From assembly GCF_027497495.1 (NCBI RefSeq), contig NZ_CP114205.1, positions 6,200,001-6,264,000 of the forward strand: 64,000 nucleotides of DNA, in the 5' to 3' direction. Position 1 is the stretch's first letter. Every line of letters starts with the position of its first letter. The stretch is from Streptomyces tubercidicus. GTDB lineage: Bacteria > Actinomycetota > Actinomycetes > Streptomycetales > Streptomycetaceae. This document shows, in pieces, positions 26,651 through 36,008 of the stretch. Position numbers and translations under genes: made by a program. A model generated the notes under the pieces. That model did not search any database and was not told the DNA's origin. It saw nothing but the letters and a program-made list of their open reading frames with translations.

Positions 26651-26688
26651 GCGCTGGGGGAGCGCGATACCGCGTCAGCAGCGCGGTA
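26651..26688 (+). promoter_or_regulatory. two-hairpin leader of the lytic transglycosylase gene
   Basis: GCGCT/AGCGC (26651-26665) and TACCGCG/CGCGGTA (26668-26688, 7-nt loop) stand in tandem just before the ribosome-binding site GGAGGGG. No match to the c-di-AMP (ydaO) riboswitch seen before other Streptomyces cell-wall hydrolase genes. Confidence 0.4.
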
Positions 26689-26712
26689 CGGCAATGCGGA
26701 GGGGAACCACGT

Positions 26713-28560
26713 ATGGCAGCCACATTCCGACGGCGGCTCCACAGGGGAGCGGCCTCGACGGCCGTGGCAGCCTTGGTGCTGGCCGCGCTGACCGCCTCTC
26801 AGGCGCCGGGAGCCACCGGCACGGCGGCCGCCAAACGGCGCCCGGCCCCGCCGCCCTCCGATGTTCCCATCGACGGCGGCTCCGGGTACTACACCGACCT
26901 GCCGCCCCTCAAGAGCCCGGTACCGCCGCGCGGTTCGCAGCACACCGGCCAGGACCCCGCCACCGGCAAGGGACCCGCCGAGGCCGGTCTCCCCGCCACC
27001 GTCCTGGCCGCGTACAAGAAGGCGGCGTCCACGATCGGCAGCTCCGACCCGGGCTGCCGGCTGCCCTGGCAGCTGCTCGCCGGAATCGGCAAGGTCGAGT
27101 CCGGCCAGGCTCGCGGCGGAGCGGTCGACGCCGAAGGCACCACCCTCCAGCCGATACTGGGCCCGCAGCTCAACGGCCGTGGCTTCGCCCGGATCACCGA
27201 CACCGACGGCGGCCGCTACGACGGCGACCTCACCCACGACCGTGCCGTGGGCCCGATGCAGTTCATCCCGTCCACCTGGGCCAACGGCGGCCCCGACGGC
27301 ACGGGTTGGGGCGCCGACGGCAACGGCGACGGCAAGAAGGACCCGAACAACGTCTTCGACGCCTCGCTCGCCGCGGGCGGCTATCTCTGCGCGGGCGGCC
27401 GCGATCTGACGGCCCAGGAGGACCTGGACCGGGCGATCCTCGGCTACAACCACTCCGAGGAATATCTGCGCACGGTGCTGTCCTGGTACACGTTCTACCG
27501 CAACGGCACCCACGAGGTGCCGGACGGCAAGGCCGTGCTGCCGGTCCACCGCGATACCGGGCGGCACGGCGACGACAACGGCGGCCGGTCCGAAGGCCGC
27601 CGGCACGACGGCGCCTCCGGCGGCGAGCCGGGCAAGAGCCCGCGCCCCGGCGGATCCGGCACCCCCGACAGGCCCGGCAAGCCCGGCAAGGGGCACCAGC
27701 CCGAGAAGGACCACCAGCCCGGCAAGGGACAGCACCCCGACAAGCCGGGACGCCCCGACGGCACCGACCCCACCCCGGGCAGCCCCCAGAAGCCGACTCC
27801 CCAGAAGCCCACCCCCAAGCCGCCCACCGAGCCCGCGCACCCCACCGCGCTCGTCCGGGTCGGCGACACGGACCTGAGCACCACCGCGGGCACCGACTTC
27901 GCCACCCCGCCGCAGGTCCGCGCCCAGGACGCGCGGGGCAAGGCCGTCGCCGGCGTCCCCGTCCGCTTCACCCTCCCCGCGGCCACCGACGCCCGCTTCC
28001 CCGGTGACGCGACCACCGTCACCGTCACCACGGACAAGGACGGCCTGGCCACCGCCCCCACCCTGCGGGCGGGCGACCGGACCGGTGACTTCCGCATCCG
28101 GGCCGCCACCGTGCGGCACACCGCACCCGCCGTCGAGATCGGCGCCACCGTCAAGGCCAAGCCCGCCCCGAAGGCCGACCAGCTCGCCCGTACCTCCGAC
28201 AAGGAGCTCACGGCGACCGCCGGAAAGGCGTTCGCGGAGGACGCGGTCGAGATCAAGGCGACCTACCAGGGCAAGGCCGCGGCGGGGGTGGCGGTCACCG
28301 CCACCATGGTCACCGCCGACCCGAACAACCCGGTGGAGAACGACAAGGGCCCCTACTTCAAGGACCCCGAGGCCACCGGCGCCGCCCGGAACAAGCCGCT
28401 CCGCACGCTCACCGGCCTCACCACCGACGCCGACGGCCTGCTGAAGCTCCCGAAGATCTACACCGACGCGCACTCGGGAACGTTCCTGCTGAGGCTGACC
28501 ACCGCCGACGGCGCCGTCCTCACCGTCAAGCTGAAGGTCGCCCCCGCGGCCCGTTCCTGA
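26713..28560 (+). CDS. secreted lytic transglycosylase with Ig-like C-terminal domains
   Basis: This 615-aa exported peptidoglycan-cleaving enzyme has a signal peptide at residues 1-35 (ending near SQAPGATG). An MltB/SLT2-like catalytic domain lies at about 85-270, with the likely catalytic Glu in GIGKVESG near 119 and conserved GPMQFIPSTW near 181 and YNHSEEYL near 245. EF-hand-like DGNGDGKKD occurs near 203. A Pro/Lys/Gly-rich linker (290-375) resembles a wall-spanning segment. Two Ig-like (Big_1-like) domains fill 380-615, probably for wall or surface binding. Good GGAGG upstream. Confidence 0.9.
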   Translation: MAATFRRRLHRGAASTAVAALVLAALTASQAPGATGTAAAKRRPAPPPSDVPIDGGSGYYTDLPPLKSPVPPRGSQHTGQDPATGKGPAEAGLPATVLAAYKKAASTIGSSDPGCRLPWQLLAGIGKVESGQARGGAVDAEGTTLQPILGPQLNGRGFARITDTDGGRYDGDLTHDRAVGPMQFIPSTWANGGPDGTGWGADGNGDGKKDPNNVFDASLAAGGYLCAGGRDLTAQEDLDRAILGYNHSEEYLRTVLSWYTFYRNGTHEVPDGKAVLPVHRDTGRHGDDNGGRSEGRRHDGASGGEPGKSPRPGGSGTPDRPGKPGKGHQPEKDHQPGKGQHPDKPGRPDGTDPTPGSPQKPTPQKPTPKPPTEPAHPTALVRVGDTDLSTTAGTDFATPPQVRAQDARGKAVAGVPVRFTLPAATDARFPGDATTVTVTTDKDGLATAPTLRAGDRTGDFRIRAATVRHTAPAVEIGATVKAKPAPKADQLARTSDKELTATAGKAFAEDAVEIKATYQGKAAAGVAVTATMVTADPNNPVENDKGPYFKDPEATGAARNKPLRTLTGLTTDADGLLKLPKIYTDAHSGTFLLRLTTADGAVLTVKLKVAPAARS

Positions 28561-28628
28561 CCACGCCACCCGGCCCCTCCGCACGGCCGGTTGCGAACCC
28601 CGGGCCGCTGTCCGCGCCCGGTACACCT

Positions 28629-28664
28629 CCGCCGTCCTGCCCGCCGTCCCGGGCAGGACGGCGG
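28629..28664 (+). terminator. strong hairpin after the lytic transglycosylase gene
   Basis: A perfect 15-bp stem (CCGCCGTCCTGCCCG and complement) has a 6-nt loop. A TTGTTCT run follows within 10 nt, making it the most typical intrinsic terminator in this part. Confidence 0.75.
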
Positions 28665-28743
28665 TGCCATGTTGTTCTCATCTCCGCCGCCCGTTGCTAC
28701 GGTGCCCCCGCCCTGACGCTGTATCAGCTCCCGGGAGGCCGAC

Positions 28744-28878
28744 ATGCGCGCCCTGACAGCAGCCGCGGTCGGACTGGCCGCGGCGTTCGCCCTCGTCATC
28801 ACCCTCACGGCGATCGGCGCCCCCAGCGGCACCACCTCCCCCAAGCCGCTGCTGACCACCGTCCCCAAGCACCCCTGA
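28744..28878 (+). CDS. 44-aa membrane peptide (SPW_0924-like)
   Basis: This very short protein has one hydrophobic helix (residues 5-25, AAAVGLAAAFALVITLTAI) and a polar tail GTTSPKPLLTTVPKHP. It matches, from memory, the small Streptomyces family called SPW_0924, which is usually found just before a DUF3068 gene as here. GGGAGG lies 6 nt before the ATG. It is probably membrane-anchored and co-transcribed with the next gene, which starts 18 nt later. Function unknown. Confidence 0.75.
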   Translation: MRALTAAAVGLAAAFALVITLTAIGAPSGTTSPKPLLTTVPKHP

Positions 28879-28896
28879 CGGAGGGACGCGACCGTC

Positions 28897-29991
28897 ATGC
28901 GCCGTACCGTGCCCACCCCCAGGACCCCCGACGGACCGCCCTCCGGCCCCGGCCGCCGCCGTCCGGCGCGCGGTATGCGCCGCAGGGCGAGCCTGGTGCT
29001 GCTCGCCTGCGCCGTCTTCTTCACCGCCCTGTCCCCGCTGATGCGGTGGTACGCCTTCCCCCGGCTCGCCAAGATCCCGCCCAGCCAGTACCAGGACATG
29101 GTCCTGGAGGCCAGGCCCGCCACCCTCCTCAACTACGGGACGATGAAGGCCGAACGCGTCCCGAAGGTCACCATCGTCCAGACCCTCAAGGGCGATGTCG
29201 CGGCCTCCGACCGGATCGAGAAGTCCGCGGGCCGGGACATCGTCGTCTGGGACGCGCTGTCCTACGTCGCCGGACCCGACGGCAAGATGGTCTCCGCGAT
29301 CCCCGAGCGCTATCTCTTCGACGCGCATACCCAGGACCCCGTGCACGCCACCGGCGAGATGGTCGACGGCGACCCGGTGCGCCGCGAGGGCATCGAGTTC
29401 AAGTGGCCGTTCCTCACCGAGCGGCGCGACTACACCTACTTCGACGCCCAGACCCGCACCTCGGCCCCCATCCACTACAAGGGGACCCGCACCTTCCGCG
29501 GCCTGGAGGTCTACTACTTCGAGCAGACCATCCCCTGGACCAAGGTCGCCCTCCCCAAGAAGATGCCGGTCAAGGGCATCACCCCGGAGTCCGTCGCGAA
29601 GATGGGCACCACCCGCTGGTACAGCACCAAGCGGATGTTCTGGGTCGAACCCGTCACCGGCGCCCCCGTCAACGGCCAGGAGATCCACAAGGAGGAGCTG
29701 CGCGGCGGCGATCTGCTGCCCGGCGGCGGCAAGGTCACCGCCTTCGCGGGTCATGTGAAGATGCGCGCGGACTACGTCGACTCCACCGTGGCCCTGGTGA
29801 CCTCCCAGCGCACCCTCGTCCTGCTGCTCACCCGCTACCTCCCCTGGGGCTTCCTGCTCCTCGGCGCCGCCCTGCTCGCCCTGAGCCTGCACCTCGAAGC
29901 CCGCGGCCGCCGCCCCCGCGCCCCGGCCGGCGGGCCGCCCGCCTACGAGGCGCCCTCGTCCGGCGACGGCGTTGTCAGTGCCGGACCGTAA
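28897..29991 (+). CDS. DUF3068 (PorA-family-like) membrane protein
   Basis: This 364-aa protein has an N-terminal membrane anchor (LVLLACAVFFTALSPLM near 33-50), a large extracytoplasmic domain and a second span near the C-terminus (YLPWGFLLLGAALLALSL). That is the DUF3068 layout, related in databases to corynebacterial PorA/PorH-associated proteins. No catalytic motif is evident. The N-terminal 25 residues before the anchor are Pro/Arg-rich, so the true start could be a later Met at 28975. Its stop codon TAA is part of a DNA-damage-type promoter at 29972-29994. Confidence 0.85.
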   Translation: MRRTVPTPRTPDGPPSGPGRRRPARGMRRRASLVLLACAVFFTALSPLMRWYAFPRLAKIPPSQYQDMVLEARPATLLNYGTMKAERVPKVTIVQTLKGDVAASDRIEKSAGRDIVVWDALSYVAGPDGKMVSAIPERYLFDAHTQDPVHATGEMVDGDPVRREGIEFKWPFLTERRDYTYFDAQTRTSAPIHYKGTRTFRGLEVYYFEQTIPWTKVALPKKMPVKGITPESVAKMGTTRWYSTKRMFWVEPVTGAPVNGQEIHKEELRGGDLLPGGGKVTAFAGHVKMRADYVDSTVALVTSQRTLVLLLTRYLPWGFLLLGAALLALSLHLEARGRRPRAPAGGPPAYEAPSSGDGVVSAGP

Positions 29992-29994
29992 CGT
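29972..29994 (+). promoter_or_regulatory. orphan DNA-damage-type promoter, antisense to hrpB
   Basis: TTGTCAGTG (29972-29980), exactly 8 nt, then TAACGT (29989-29994) is a perfect match to the RecA-NDp/PafBC-type promoter. An ATG follows after 6 nt (30001), as at ogt and uvrB. The only gene downstream is hrpB on the other strand, so the transcript would be antisense to it. Confidence 0.65.
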
Positions 29995-30042
29995 GGACCC
30001 ATGACGTCAGCGAGCCGCCTCCGCGCCCCTCCGGCCCCGCGC

Positions 30043-32739
30043 TCAGCCCCGCTTGAGCCGCGCCGACGTATGCCGCGTGGGCTCCGCCGCCGAAGGATCC
30101 TCCGGCCAGGGATGCTTCGGATAGCGACCGCGCAACTCCGCGCGTACGGACCGGTATCCGTCCCGCCAGAAGGAGGCGAGATCGGCCGTGACGGCGGCCG
30201 GACGCCCCGCGGGGGAGAGCAGATGCACCAGCACCGGCACCCGCCCGCCGGCCACCCGCGGCGACTCCTGCCAGCCGAACAGCTCCTGCAGTTTGACCGC
30301 CAGCACCGGCTGCGCACCGCCGTAGTCCACCCGCACCCGCGAACCGCTCGGCACCTCGATCCGCTCCGGCGCCAGCTCGTCGAAGCGGACCGCGTCGCCG
30401 GACGCCCACGGCAGCAGCCGGGCCAGCGCCTGCCCGGCGTCGATCCGCTCCAGATCGGCCCGCCGCCGCGCCCGCCCGAGCTCCACCCCCAGCCACTCCT
30501 CCACGGACTCCAACAGCGCTGCATCCGAGACATCGGGCCACGGCGCCCCCAACTCCCGGTGCACAAACGCCATCCGCTGCCGCAGCGACGCCGCGGCGGC
30601 CGGCCACCGCAGCAGCCCGAGCCCCTCCCGCCGCAGGCCCGACACCACCGCGTCCCGCAGCAGCCCGGGGTCGGGCGCGGTCAGCGGCCGGGCCGCCAGC
30701 TCGATCGCCCCCAGCCGGGTCACCCGCCGGGCCACCACGTCCCCGTCCGACCAGCGGACCTCCTCACCGGACGCGTACAGCGCCGGCGCCGCCGCACGGG
30801 CCGTCTCCTCGTCGATCACCGCCGCCAGCCGCACCCGCGCCGACGCGGCCGCCACCGGACGGTCCGCCACCGCCACCGCCAGCCACGGCGCGTCCCGCAG
30901 CCCCGAACCGTCCCCGGCGCCCGACGAGCCCGACGAGCCCGGCCGGTGCCCCCATCCGGCCTGCGCCCCCGCCCCCGCCAGCTCGGCCCCGGTCCCGGAC
31001 GCCATCAGGTAACTCCCCGCCCCACGGGCCCGCGCCACCCGCTCCGGGAACGCCAGCGCGGCAACGAGCCCGGCCACGGCATCATCGCTGAGCGGCTCCC
31101 CGGCGCCACGTCCGCCGCCCGCATCCGCCCCGGCCCTCGGCTGCCCGACACCACGGCCGCCGCCCGCGCCCGTATCCACACCCGACCCGCCCCGCGGCTC
31201 CCCGGCCGCCGACGCCAGTCGCCGCGCCTCCTGCCGCCACCTCGCCCCGTACGCATCGCCGCCCCGCCGCGCGGTCCGCCACGCCGCCGCCAGATCGTCC
31301 CCATAGGCCCGCGGCGGCTCTTCGCTCAACAGGGCGACCACCTCCGCCGCACGCCGCACACCCGCCTCAGGGGCCCCGTCCAGCAGGGCCCGCGCCAGTC
31401 GCGGATGCAGTCCGAGCCGCGCCATACGGACGCCCCGCTCCGTCGCCCGGCCGTCCCCGTCCACCGCGCCGATCGCCGTCAGCACCTCCCGGGCCGCGGC
31501 CAGCGCCCCGGCCGGCGGCGCGTCGAGCAGCGCCAGACCGTCGGCCGCCGGATCACCCCAGCACGCCGCCTGCAGGGCGAACGCCGTCAGATCGGCGACC
31601 CTGATCTCCGGATCGGGGAAGGCCGGCAGCCGCCCGTCCTCGCCCTCCGGCCAGCAGCGGTACACCGCACCCGGCGCCTCCCGCCCCGCCCGGCCCGCGC
31701 GCTGCCGGGCCGCCGCCCGCGAGGCCCGCACGGTGGTGAGCGCGCTGAGCCCCCGCGCATGATCCGTCCGCGGCACCCGAGCCAGCCCGCTGTCCACCAC
31801 CACCCGCACACCCGGCACGGTCAGACTGGACTCCGCCACCGACGTCGCCAGCACCACACGCCGTACGCCGTTCCCGCCCGCCAATACGGCGTCCTGCACC
31901 GCGGCCGGCGCCCGCCCGTGCACCTGCAACACCTCGGCGTCCACCCCCGCCAGCTCCCCGGCGACCCGCCCGATCTCCCCGACACCGGGCAGGAAACACA
32001 GCACATCCCCGGTCCGCTCGCGCAGCGCCCGCCGCACCACCCTCGCCACATGCGTCAGCAGCGCCGGATCGACCCGGGTCCCGTGCGGCGGCCGTACCGG
32101 CCGCTCCGGCGGCGCCCACACCACCTCCACGGGATGCGACACGCCCGCCGCCTCGACCACCGGCGCGGCACCCTCCGCACCACCCAGCAGCCGCGCCCAC
32201 CCCTCAGCGTCTGTAGTTGCGGACGCCGCCACCAGCCGCAGTTCGGGCCGCAGGGTTTCCCGTACGTCCAGGAGGAACGCCGCGGAGGTATCGGCGTCGA
32301 GATGCCGCTCATGGCACTCGTCGAGCACCACCACATCGACCCCGGCCAGCTCCGGGTCCCGCTGCAGCCGCTGCAGCAGCACCCCGGTGGTCACCACTTC
32401 CACGGCGGTACGCGGCCCGGCCCGCCGCTCACCCCGCACCGTGTACCCCACCCGGCCCCAGCCCTGCGCCGGGGCGGCCCCCGTGCCGACCTCCTCGCCC
32501 AGCAGCCAGGCCATCCGCCGCGCGGCCGCACGGGCCGCCATCCGGCGCGGCTCGGCGACCAGCACCCGCCGCAGCGGCCCGTCGCCGGTCAGCCCCGCCA
32601 GATCCAGCGGCACCAGCGTCGTCTTGCCGGTCCCCGGCGGCGCACACAGCACCGCGCTCCCCGGCCCGTCGAGGGCGGCGCGCAGCGCGGGCAACGCGGT
32701 ACGGACGGGCAGCTGGTCAAGGGCGTCACGGCGGATCAC
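30043..32739 (-). CDS. hrpB: ATP-dependent helicase HrpB
   Basis: This 898-aa DEAH/RHA-family helicase has Walker A PPGTGKTTL near 34-42, motif Ia EPRRMAARAAARR near 67, motif II DECHERH near 134, SATTDAEGW near 173, and motif VI QRAGRAGR near 340, followed by the HrpB-specific C-terminal domain. Around residues 490-545 there is a Gly/Ala/Arg-rich insert with repeated GAGGGRG-like segments, probably disordered. RNA substrate and role are not established in actinobacteria. A damage-type promoter at 29972-29994 reads antisense into its 3' end. Confidence 0.93.
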   Translation of the reverse strand: MIRRDALDQLPVRTALPALRAALDGPGSAVLCAPPGTGKTTLVPLDLAGLTGDGPLRRVLVAEPRRMAARAAARRMAWLLGEEVGTGAAPAQGWGRVGYTVRGERRAGPRTAVEVVTTGVLLQRLQRDPELAGVDVVVLDECHERHLDADTSAAFLLDVRETLRPELRLVAASATTDAEGWARLLGGAEGAAPVVEAAGVSHPVEVVWAPPERPVRPPHGTRVDPALLTHVARVVRRALRERTGDVLCFLPGVGEIGRVAGELAGVDAEVLQVHGRAPAAVQDAVLAGGNGVRRVVLATSVAESSLTVPGVRVVVDSGLARVPRTDHARGLSALTTVRASRAAARQRAGRAGREAPGAVYRCWPEGEDGRLPAFPDPEIRVADLTAFALQAACWGDPAADGLALLDAPPAGALAAAREVLTAIGAVDGDGRATERGVRMARLGLHPRLARALLDGAPEAGVRRAAEVVALLSEEPPRAYGDDLAAAWRTARRGGDAYGARWRQEARRLASAAGEPRGGSGVDTGAGGGRGVGQPRAGADAGGGRGAGEPLSDDAVAGLVAALAFPERVARARGAGSYLMASGTGAELAGAGAQAGWGHRPGSSGSSGAGDGSGLRDAPWLAVAVADRPVAAASARVRLAAVIDEETARAAAPALYASGEEVRWSDGDVVARRVTRLGAIELAARPLTAPDPGLLRDAVVSGLRREGLGLLRWPAAAASLRQRMAFVHRELGAPWPDVSDAALLESVEEWLGVELGRARRRADLERIDAGQALARLLPWASGDAVRFDELAPERIEVPSGSRVRVDYGGAQPVLAVKLQELFGWQESPRVAGGRVPVLVHLLSPAGRPAAVTADLASFWRDGYRSVRAELRGRYPKHPWPEDPSAAEPTRHTSARLKRG

Positions 32740-32822
32740 GCCCCCAGTCTGCCGCCCCGCCCCCGTACGCCGCCCCGCTGCCCCACGCCCTCACCGGGCA
32801 CAGCGGTCCCCAGCTGAACGAT

Positions 32823-33644
32823 CTAGACCTCCGCCGTACACACGAAGATCGCCGTCCCCGGGATCAGATGCCCGCGCAGCGGCGACCAGCCACCCCACTC
32901 CTGGGTGTTCCACTCCGGCCATTCCGGTTCGACGAGATCCTCCAGCCGGAACCCGGCGGCCACCACGTCCCGCACCCGGTCGCCCAGCGTCCGGTGGTGC
33001 TCCACATACACGGCCCGCCCGGACTCGTCCTGTTCCACATACGGCGTGCGGTCGAAATACGACGCCCCCACAGACAGCCCCTCGGGCCCCGGCTCGTCGG
33101 GGAAGGCCCACCGAATCGGATGGGAGACGGAGAAGACGAACCGGCCCCCGGGCCGCAGCACCCTGCGCACCTCACGCAGCACCCGCACCGGATCGGCGAC
33201 GAACGGCAGCGCGCCATAGGCGGAGCAGGCGAGATCGAAGCTGTGGTCGCGGAACGGCAGCGCCCCGGCGTCCGCCTCCACCAGCCCGACGGCATCGTCC
33301 GCCGCGCCGTCCGCGATCCGCAGCGCGTGCTGTAGTTGCCGGTGGGAGAGGTCCAGCGCCACGGGGAGCGCGCCCTGCGCCGCCAGCCATCGGGAGCACT
33401 GTGCCGCGCCGGCCCCGATCTCCAGGATCCGCCGCCCCTTCAGCTCGGCGGCCGGCCCGAGCAGTGCGGCCTCCGCCTCGTCCAGCCCCTCGGGGCCCCA
33501 GACGAACCGGTCGTCCCCGAGGAACGCACCGTGCTCGCTCTGGTATTCGTCCGCGTTGCGGTCCCACCACCCACGGCTGGCCCGGCTGCTTTCGGTGTCC
33601 GAGGCGTCACGGCGGGTCGCCTCGGGCTCGTGGTCTTGGTTCAT
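32823..33644 (-). CDS. class I SAM-dependent methyltransferase
   Basis: This 273-aa methyltransferase has motif I ILEIGAGAAQCSRWL near 72-86, the acidic end of strand 2 in VALDLSHRQL near 95, and motif post-I EADAGALPFRDHSFDLA near 122. The N-terminus WWDRNADEYQSEHG is typical of ubiquinone/cobalamin-type UbiE-like enzymes acting on small molecules. No cofactor-specific neighbours identify a substrate. It is transcribed away from rpsA. The preceding 120 bp carry no obvious operator. Confidence 0.88.
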   Translation of the reverse strand: MNQDHEPEATRRDASDTESSRASRGWWDRNADEYQSEHGAFLGDDRFVWGPEGLDEAEAALLGPAAELKGRRILEIGAGAAQCSRWLAAQGALPVALDLSHRQLQHALRIADGAADDAVGLVEADAGALPFRDHSFDLACSAYGALPFVADPVRVLREVRRVLRPGGRFVFSVSHPIRWAFPDEPGPEGLSVGASYFDRTPYVEQDESGRAVYVEHHRTLGDRVRDVVAAGFRLEDLVEPEWPEWNTQEWGGWSPLRGHLIPGTAIFVCTAEV

Positions 33645-33767
33645 CGCGCCCGTCGTCGTAGTCTTTGCTCTGCTTGTCGCTGCAGGGACTGTGAGGCCGT
33701 TCGACCTCGCGGAACATCGCGTGTGCCGGTTATGGGGCTTTCCGCCCCGGGTGTGCGCGTTCGCGCA

Positions 33768-33796
33768 TTGACCGGGTCCGGCTGCCCCCGTATGCT
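33768..33796 (+). promoter_or_regulatory. housekeeping promoter of rpsA
   Basis: TTGACC (33768-33773), a 17-nt spacer and TATGCT (33791-33796) fit a vegetative HrdB-type promoter very well. The start would fall near 33803, giving an rpsA leader of about 215 nt, long enough for the autoregulation known for S1. The region 33645-33767 otherwise shows no gene. Confidence 0.75.
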
Positions 33797-34020
33797 ACAA
33801 GTTGCGCTGCGGGCTTGCGCGCCTCAGACGGAGCAGGCCGCGCTCGCATCTGTATGTATGTCCCCTCGGTTTGAGGCGTTTCGGGTCGTTCCGGATGCTT
33901 TGCATTTGCGAGCTTCCTCATGATTCGCCCTTCACACTGTCCGGCTTATGCAGAGGCGATACGGGCTCTCGGCGTAGCAGTACCTACGACTTCAATGTCC
34001 GTACCGGAGCCCTTTCCCAC

Positions 34021-35544
34021 ATGACGAGCAGCACCGAGACCACCGCCACCACCCCGCAGGTTGCGGTCAACGACATCGGTAACGAGGAAGCTTTCCTCGC
34101 CGCGATCGACGAGACGATCAAGTACTTCAACGACGGCGACATCGTCGACGGCGTCATCGTGAAGGTCGACCGGGACGAGGTCCTGCTCGACATCGGTTAC
34201 AAGACCGAAGGCGTCATCCCGAGCCGCGAGCTCTCGATCAAGCACGACGTCGACCCCAACGAGGTCGTTGCCGTCGGTGACGAGATCGAGGCCCTGGTCC
34301 TCCAGAAGGAGGACAAGGAAGGCCGCCTGATCCTCTCGAAGAAGCGCGCCCAGTACGAGCGCGCCTGGGGCACCATCGAGAAGATCAAGGAAGAGGACGG
34401 GATCGTCACCGGTACCGTCATCGAGGTCGTCAAGGGTGGTCTCATCCTCGACATCGGCCTCCGTGGCTTCCTCCCGGCCTCCCTGGTCGAGATGCGCCGC
34501 GTCCGCGACCTGCAGCCCTACGTGGGCAAGGAGCTCGAGGCCAAGATCATCGAGCTGGACAAGAACCGCAACAACGTGGTCCTGTCCCGCCGTGCCTGGC
34601 TGGAGCAGACCCAGAGCGAGGTCCGCCAGACCTTCCTCACCACCCTCCAGAAGGGCCAGGTGCGCTCCGGCGTCGTCTCCTCCATCGTCAACTTCGGTGC
34701 CTTCGTGGACCTGGGCGGCGTCGACGGTCTCGTCCACGTCTCCGAGCTGTCCTGGAAGCACATCGACCACCCCTCCGAGGTCGTCGAGGTCGGCCAGGAG
34801 GTCACGGTCGAGGTCCTGGACGTCGACATGGACCGCGAGCGCGTGTCCCTGTCGCTCAAGGCGACCCAGGAAGACCCGTGGCAGCAGTTCGCCCGGACCC
34901 ACCAGATCGGTCAGGTCGTCCCGGGTAAGGTCACCAAGCTCGTTCCCTTCGGTGCGTTCGTGCGCGTCGACGAGGGCATCGAGGGCCTGGTCCACATCTC
35001 CGAGCTGGCCGAGCGCCACGTCGAGATCCCGGAGCAGGTTGTCCAGGTCAACGACGAGATCTTCGTCAAGGTCATCGACATCGACCTTGAGCGTCGCCGG
35101 ATCTCGCTGTCGCTGAAGCAGGCCAACGAGTCCTTCGGCGCCGACCCGTCGGCCGTCGAGTTCGACCCGACCCTGTACGGCATGGCCGCGTCCTACGACG
35201 ACCAGGGCAACTACATCTACCCCGAGGGCTTCGACCCCGAGACCAACGACTGGCTCGAGGGCTACGAGACCCAGCGCGAGGCGTGGGAGAACCAGTACGC
35301 CGAGGCGCAGCAGCGCTTCGAGCAGCACCAGGCTCAGGTCATCAAGTCCCGCGAGGCCGACGAGCAGGCTGCGGCCGAGGGTGCTGCGGCACCGGCGGCG
35401 CAGGGTGGCGGCCAGGCCGGCGGCGGCAACGCCGGTGGCGGCGGCGGCTCCTACTCCTCGGAGTCGGCGGACAACTCCGGCGCCCTGGCGTCGGACGAGG
35501 CGCTCGCCGCGCTCCGCGAGAAGCTGGCCGGCGGCCAGAGCTGA
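34021..35544 (+). CDS. rpsA: 30S ribosomal protein S1
   Basis: This 507-aa mRNA-binding ribosomal protein has four S1 OB-fold repeats (about residues 38-110, 125-192, 208-278 and 295-365; for example GVVSSIVNFGAFVDLGG and GKVTKLVPFGAFVRVDEG). A tail rich in Gly, Ala and Gln near 450-485 is typical of actinobacteria, which have four S1 domains rather than the six of E. coli. The chosen ATG follows a long leader and begins MTSSTETTATTPQ, the usual actinobacterial start. An upstream in-frame extension without stop exists in the leader but is not conserved in character. Confidence 0.97.
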   Translation: MTSSTETTATTPQVAVNDIGNEEAFLAAIDETIKYFNDGDIVDGVIVKVDRDEVLLDIGYKTEGVIPSRELSIKHDVDPNEVVAVGDEIEALVLQKEDKEGRLILSKKRAQYERAWGTIEKIKEEDGIVTGTVIEVVKGGLILDIGLRGFLPASLVEMRRVRDLQPYVGKELEAKIIELDKNRNNVVLSRRAWLEQTQSEVRQTFLTTLQKGQVRSGVVSSIVNFGAFVDLGGVDGLVHVSELSWKHIDHPSEVVEVGQEVTVEVLDVDMDRERVSLSLKATQEDPWQQFARTHQIGQVVPGKVTKLVPFGAFVRVDEGIEGLVHISELAERHVEIPEQVVQVNDEIFVKVIDIDLERRRISLSLKQANESFGADPSAVEFDPTLYGMAASYDDQGNYIYPEGFDPETNDWLEGYETQREAWENQYAEAQQRFEQHQAQVIKSREADEQAAAEGAAAPAAQGGGQAGGGNAGGGGGSYSSESADNSGALASDEALAALREKLAGGQS

Positions 35545-35572
35545 GTTCTCGCCGATAGGCACTAGCCGATAG

Positions 35573-35610
35573 ACGAAGGCCCGTTCCCCTTGGGGGGAGC
35601 GGGCCTTCGT
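35573..35610 (+). terminator. rpsA terminator
   Basis: A long stem (ACGAAGGCCCGTTCCCC with GGGGAGCGGGCCTTCGT, one G-U pair) is followed by TGTGTTT, just past the rpsA stop. The rest of the gap to 36008 is G-rich and shows no gene; it holds only a short repeat CTCCGTTGGCGGGAA near 35925-35955. Confidence 0.8.
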
Positions 35611-36008
35611 TGTGTTTGGGGGTGGGGGAGGAGGGCGAGGCAGGGGGCTGGGGCCGGTGCGGGTGCCGGGCCGGGGAGTGGGGCGCGGGGAGTGAACTTG
35701 TTTGTTGGTGCCGCCTGTTGGTGCTGCCTGTTGGGGGTGTGAGGACCTGCCAGCTCCTGTGGGCAGGCGTGGTCCGGGAGTGCGGCAGGGCGGGCGGGGC
35801 GCGTGAGGCTGGAAGCGGCCGGTTTCGTACGGGCGGGATGGGGGCCGGTGTGTGGGAGGGGCGCGGTGGGGGACTGGCACTGGTGTGGGGCCGGGCGGTG
35901 CGCACAGTGGGGCTGGACATCCATCTCCGTTGGCGGGAACTCCGTTGGCGGGAATGACTGAGCCGGGCCGTGCGTTGCCGCTCATGAGAACGAGGAGGAG
36001 CGGTCACT

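Noticed and set aside
26562-26712. Possible c-di-AMP (ydaO) riboswitch before the lytic transglycosylase gene.
   Set aside because: The conserved ydaO core is not visible and the leader is too short; only two simple hairpins are present.
30001-32817. A 938-codon plus-strand open frame covering hrpB, beginning right after a damage-type promoter.
   Set aside because: Its product is almost only Arg, Pro, His and Gln, the signature of the antisense of a GC-rich gene. hrpB on the other strand has all helicase motifs. The promoter is kept as a finding, but not the protein.
33802-34020. In-frame upstream extension of rpsA starting near the promoter.
   Set aside because: Cys/Arg-rich sequence unlike S1 proteins; the ATG at 34021 gives the usual actinobacterial N-terminus, and a long leader is expected.
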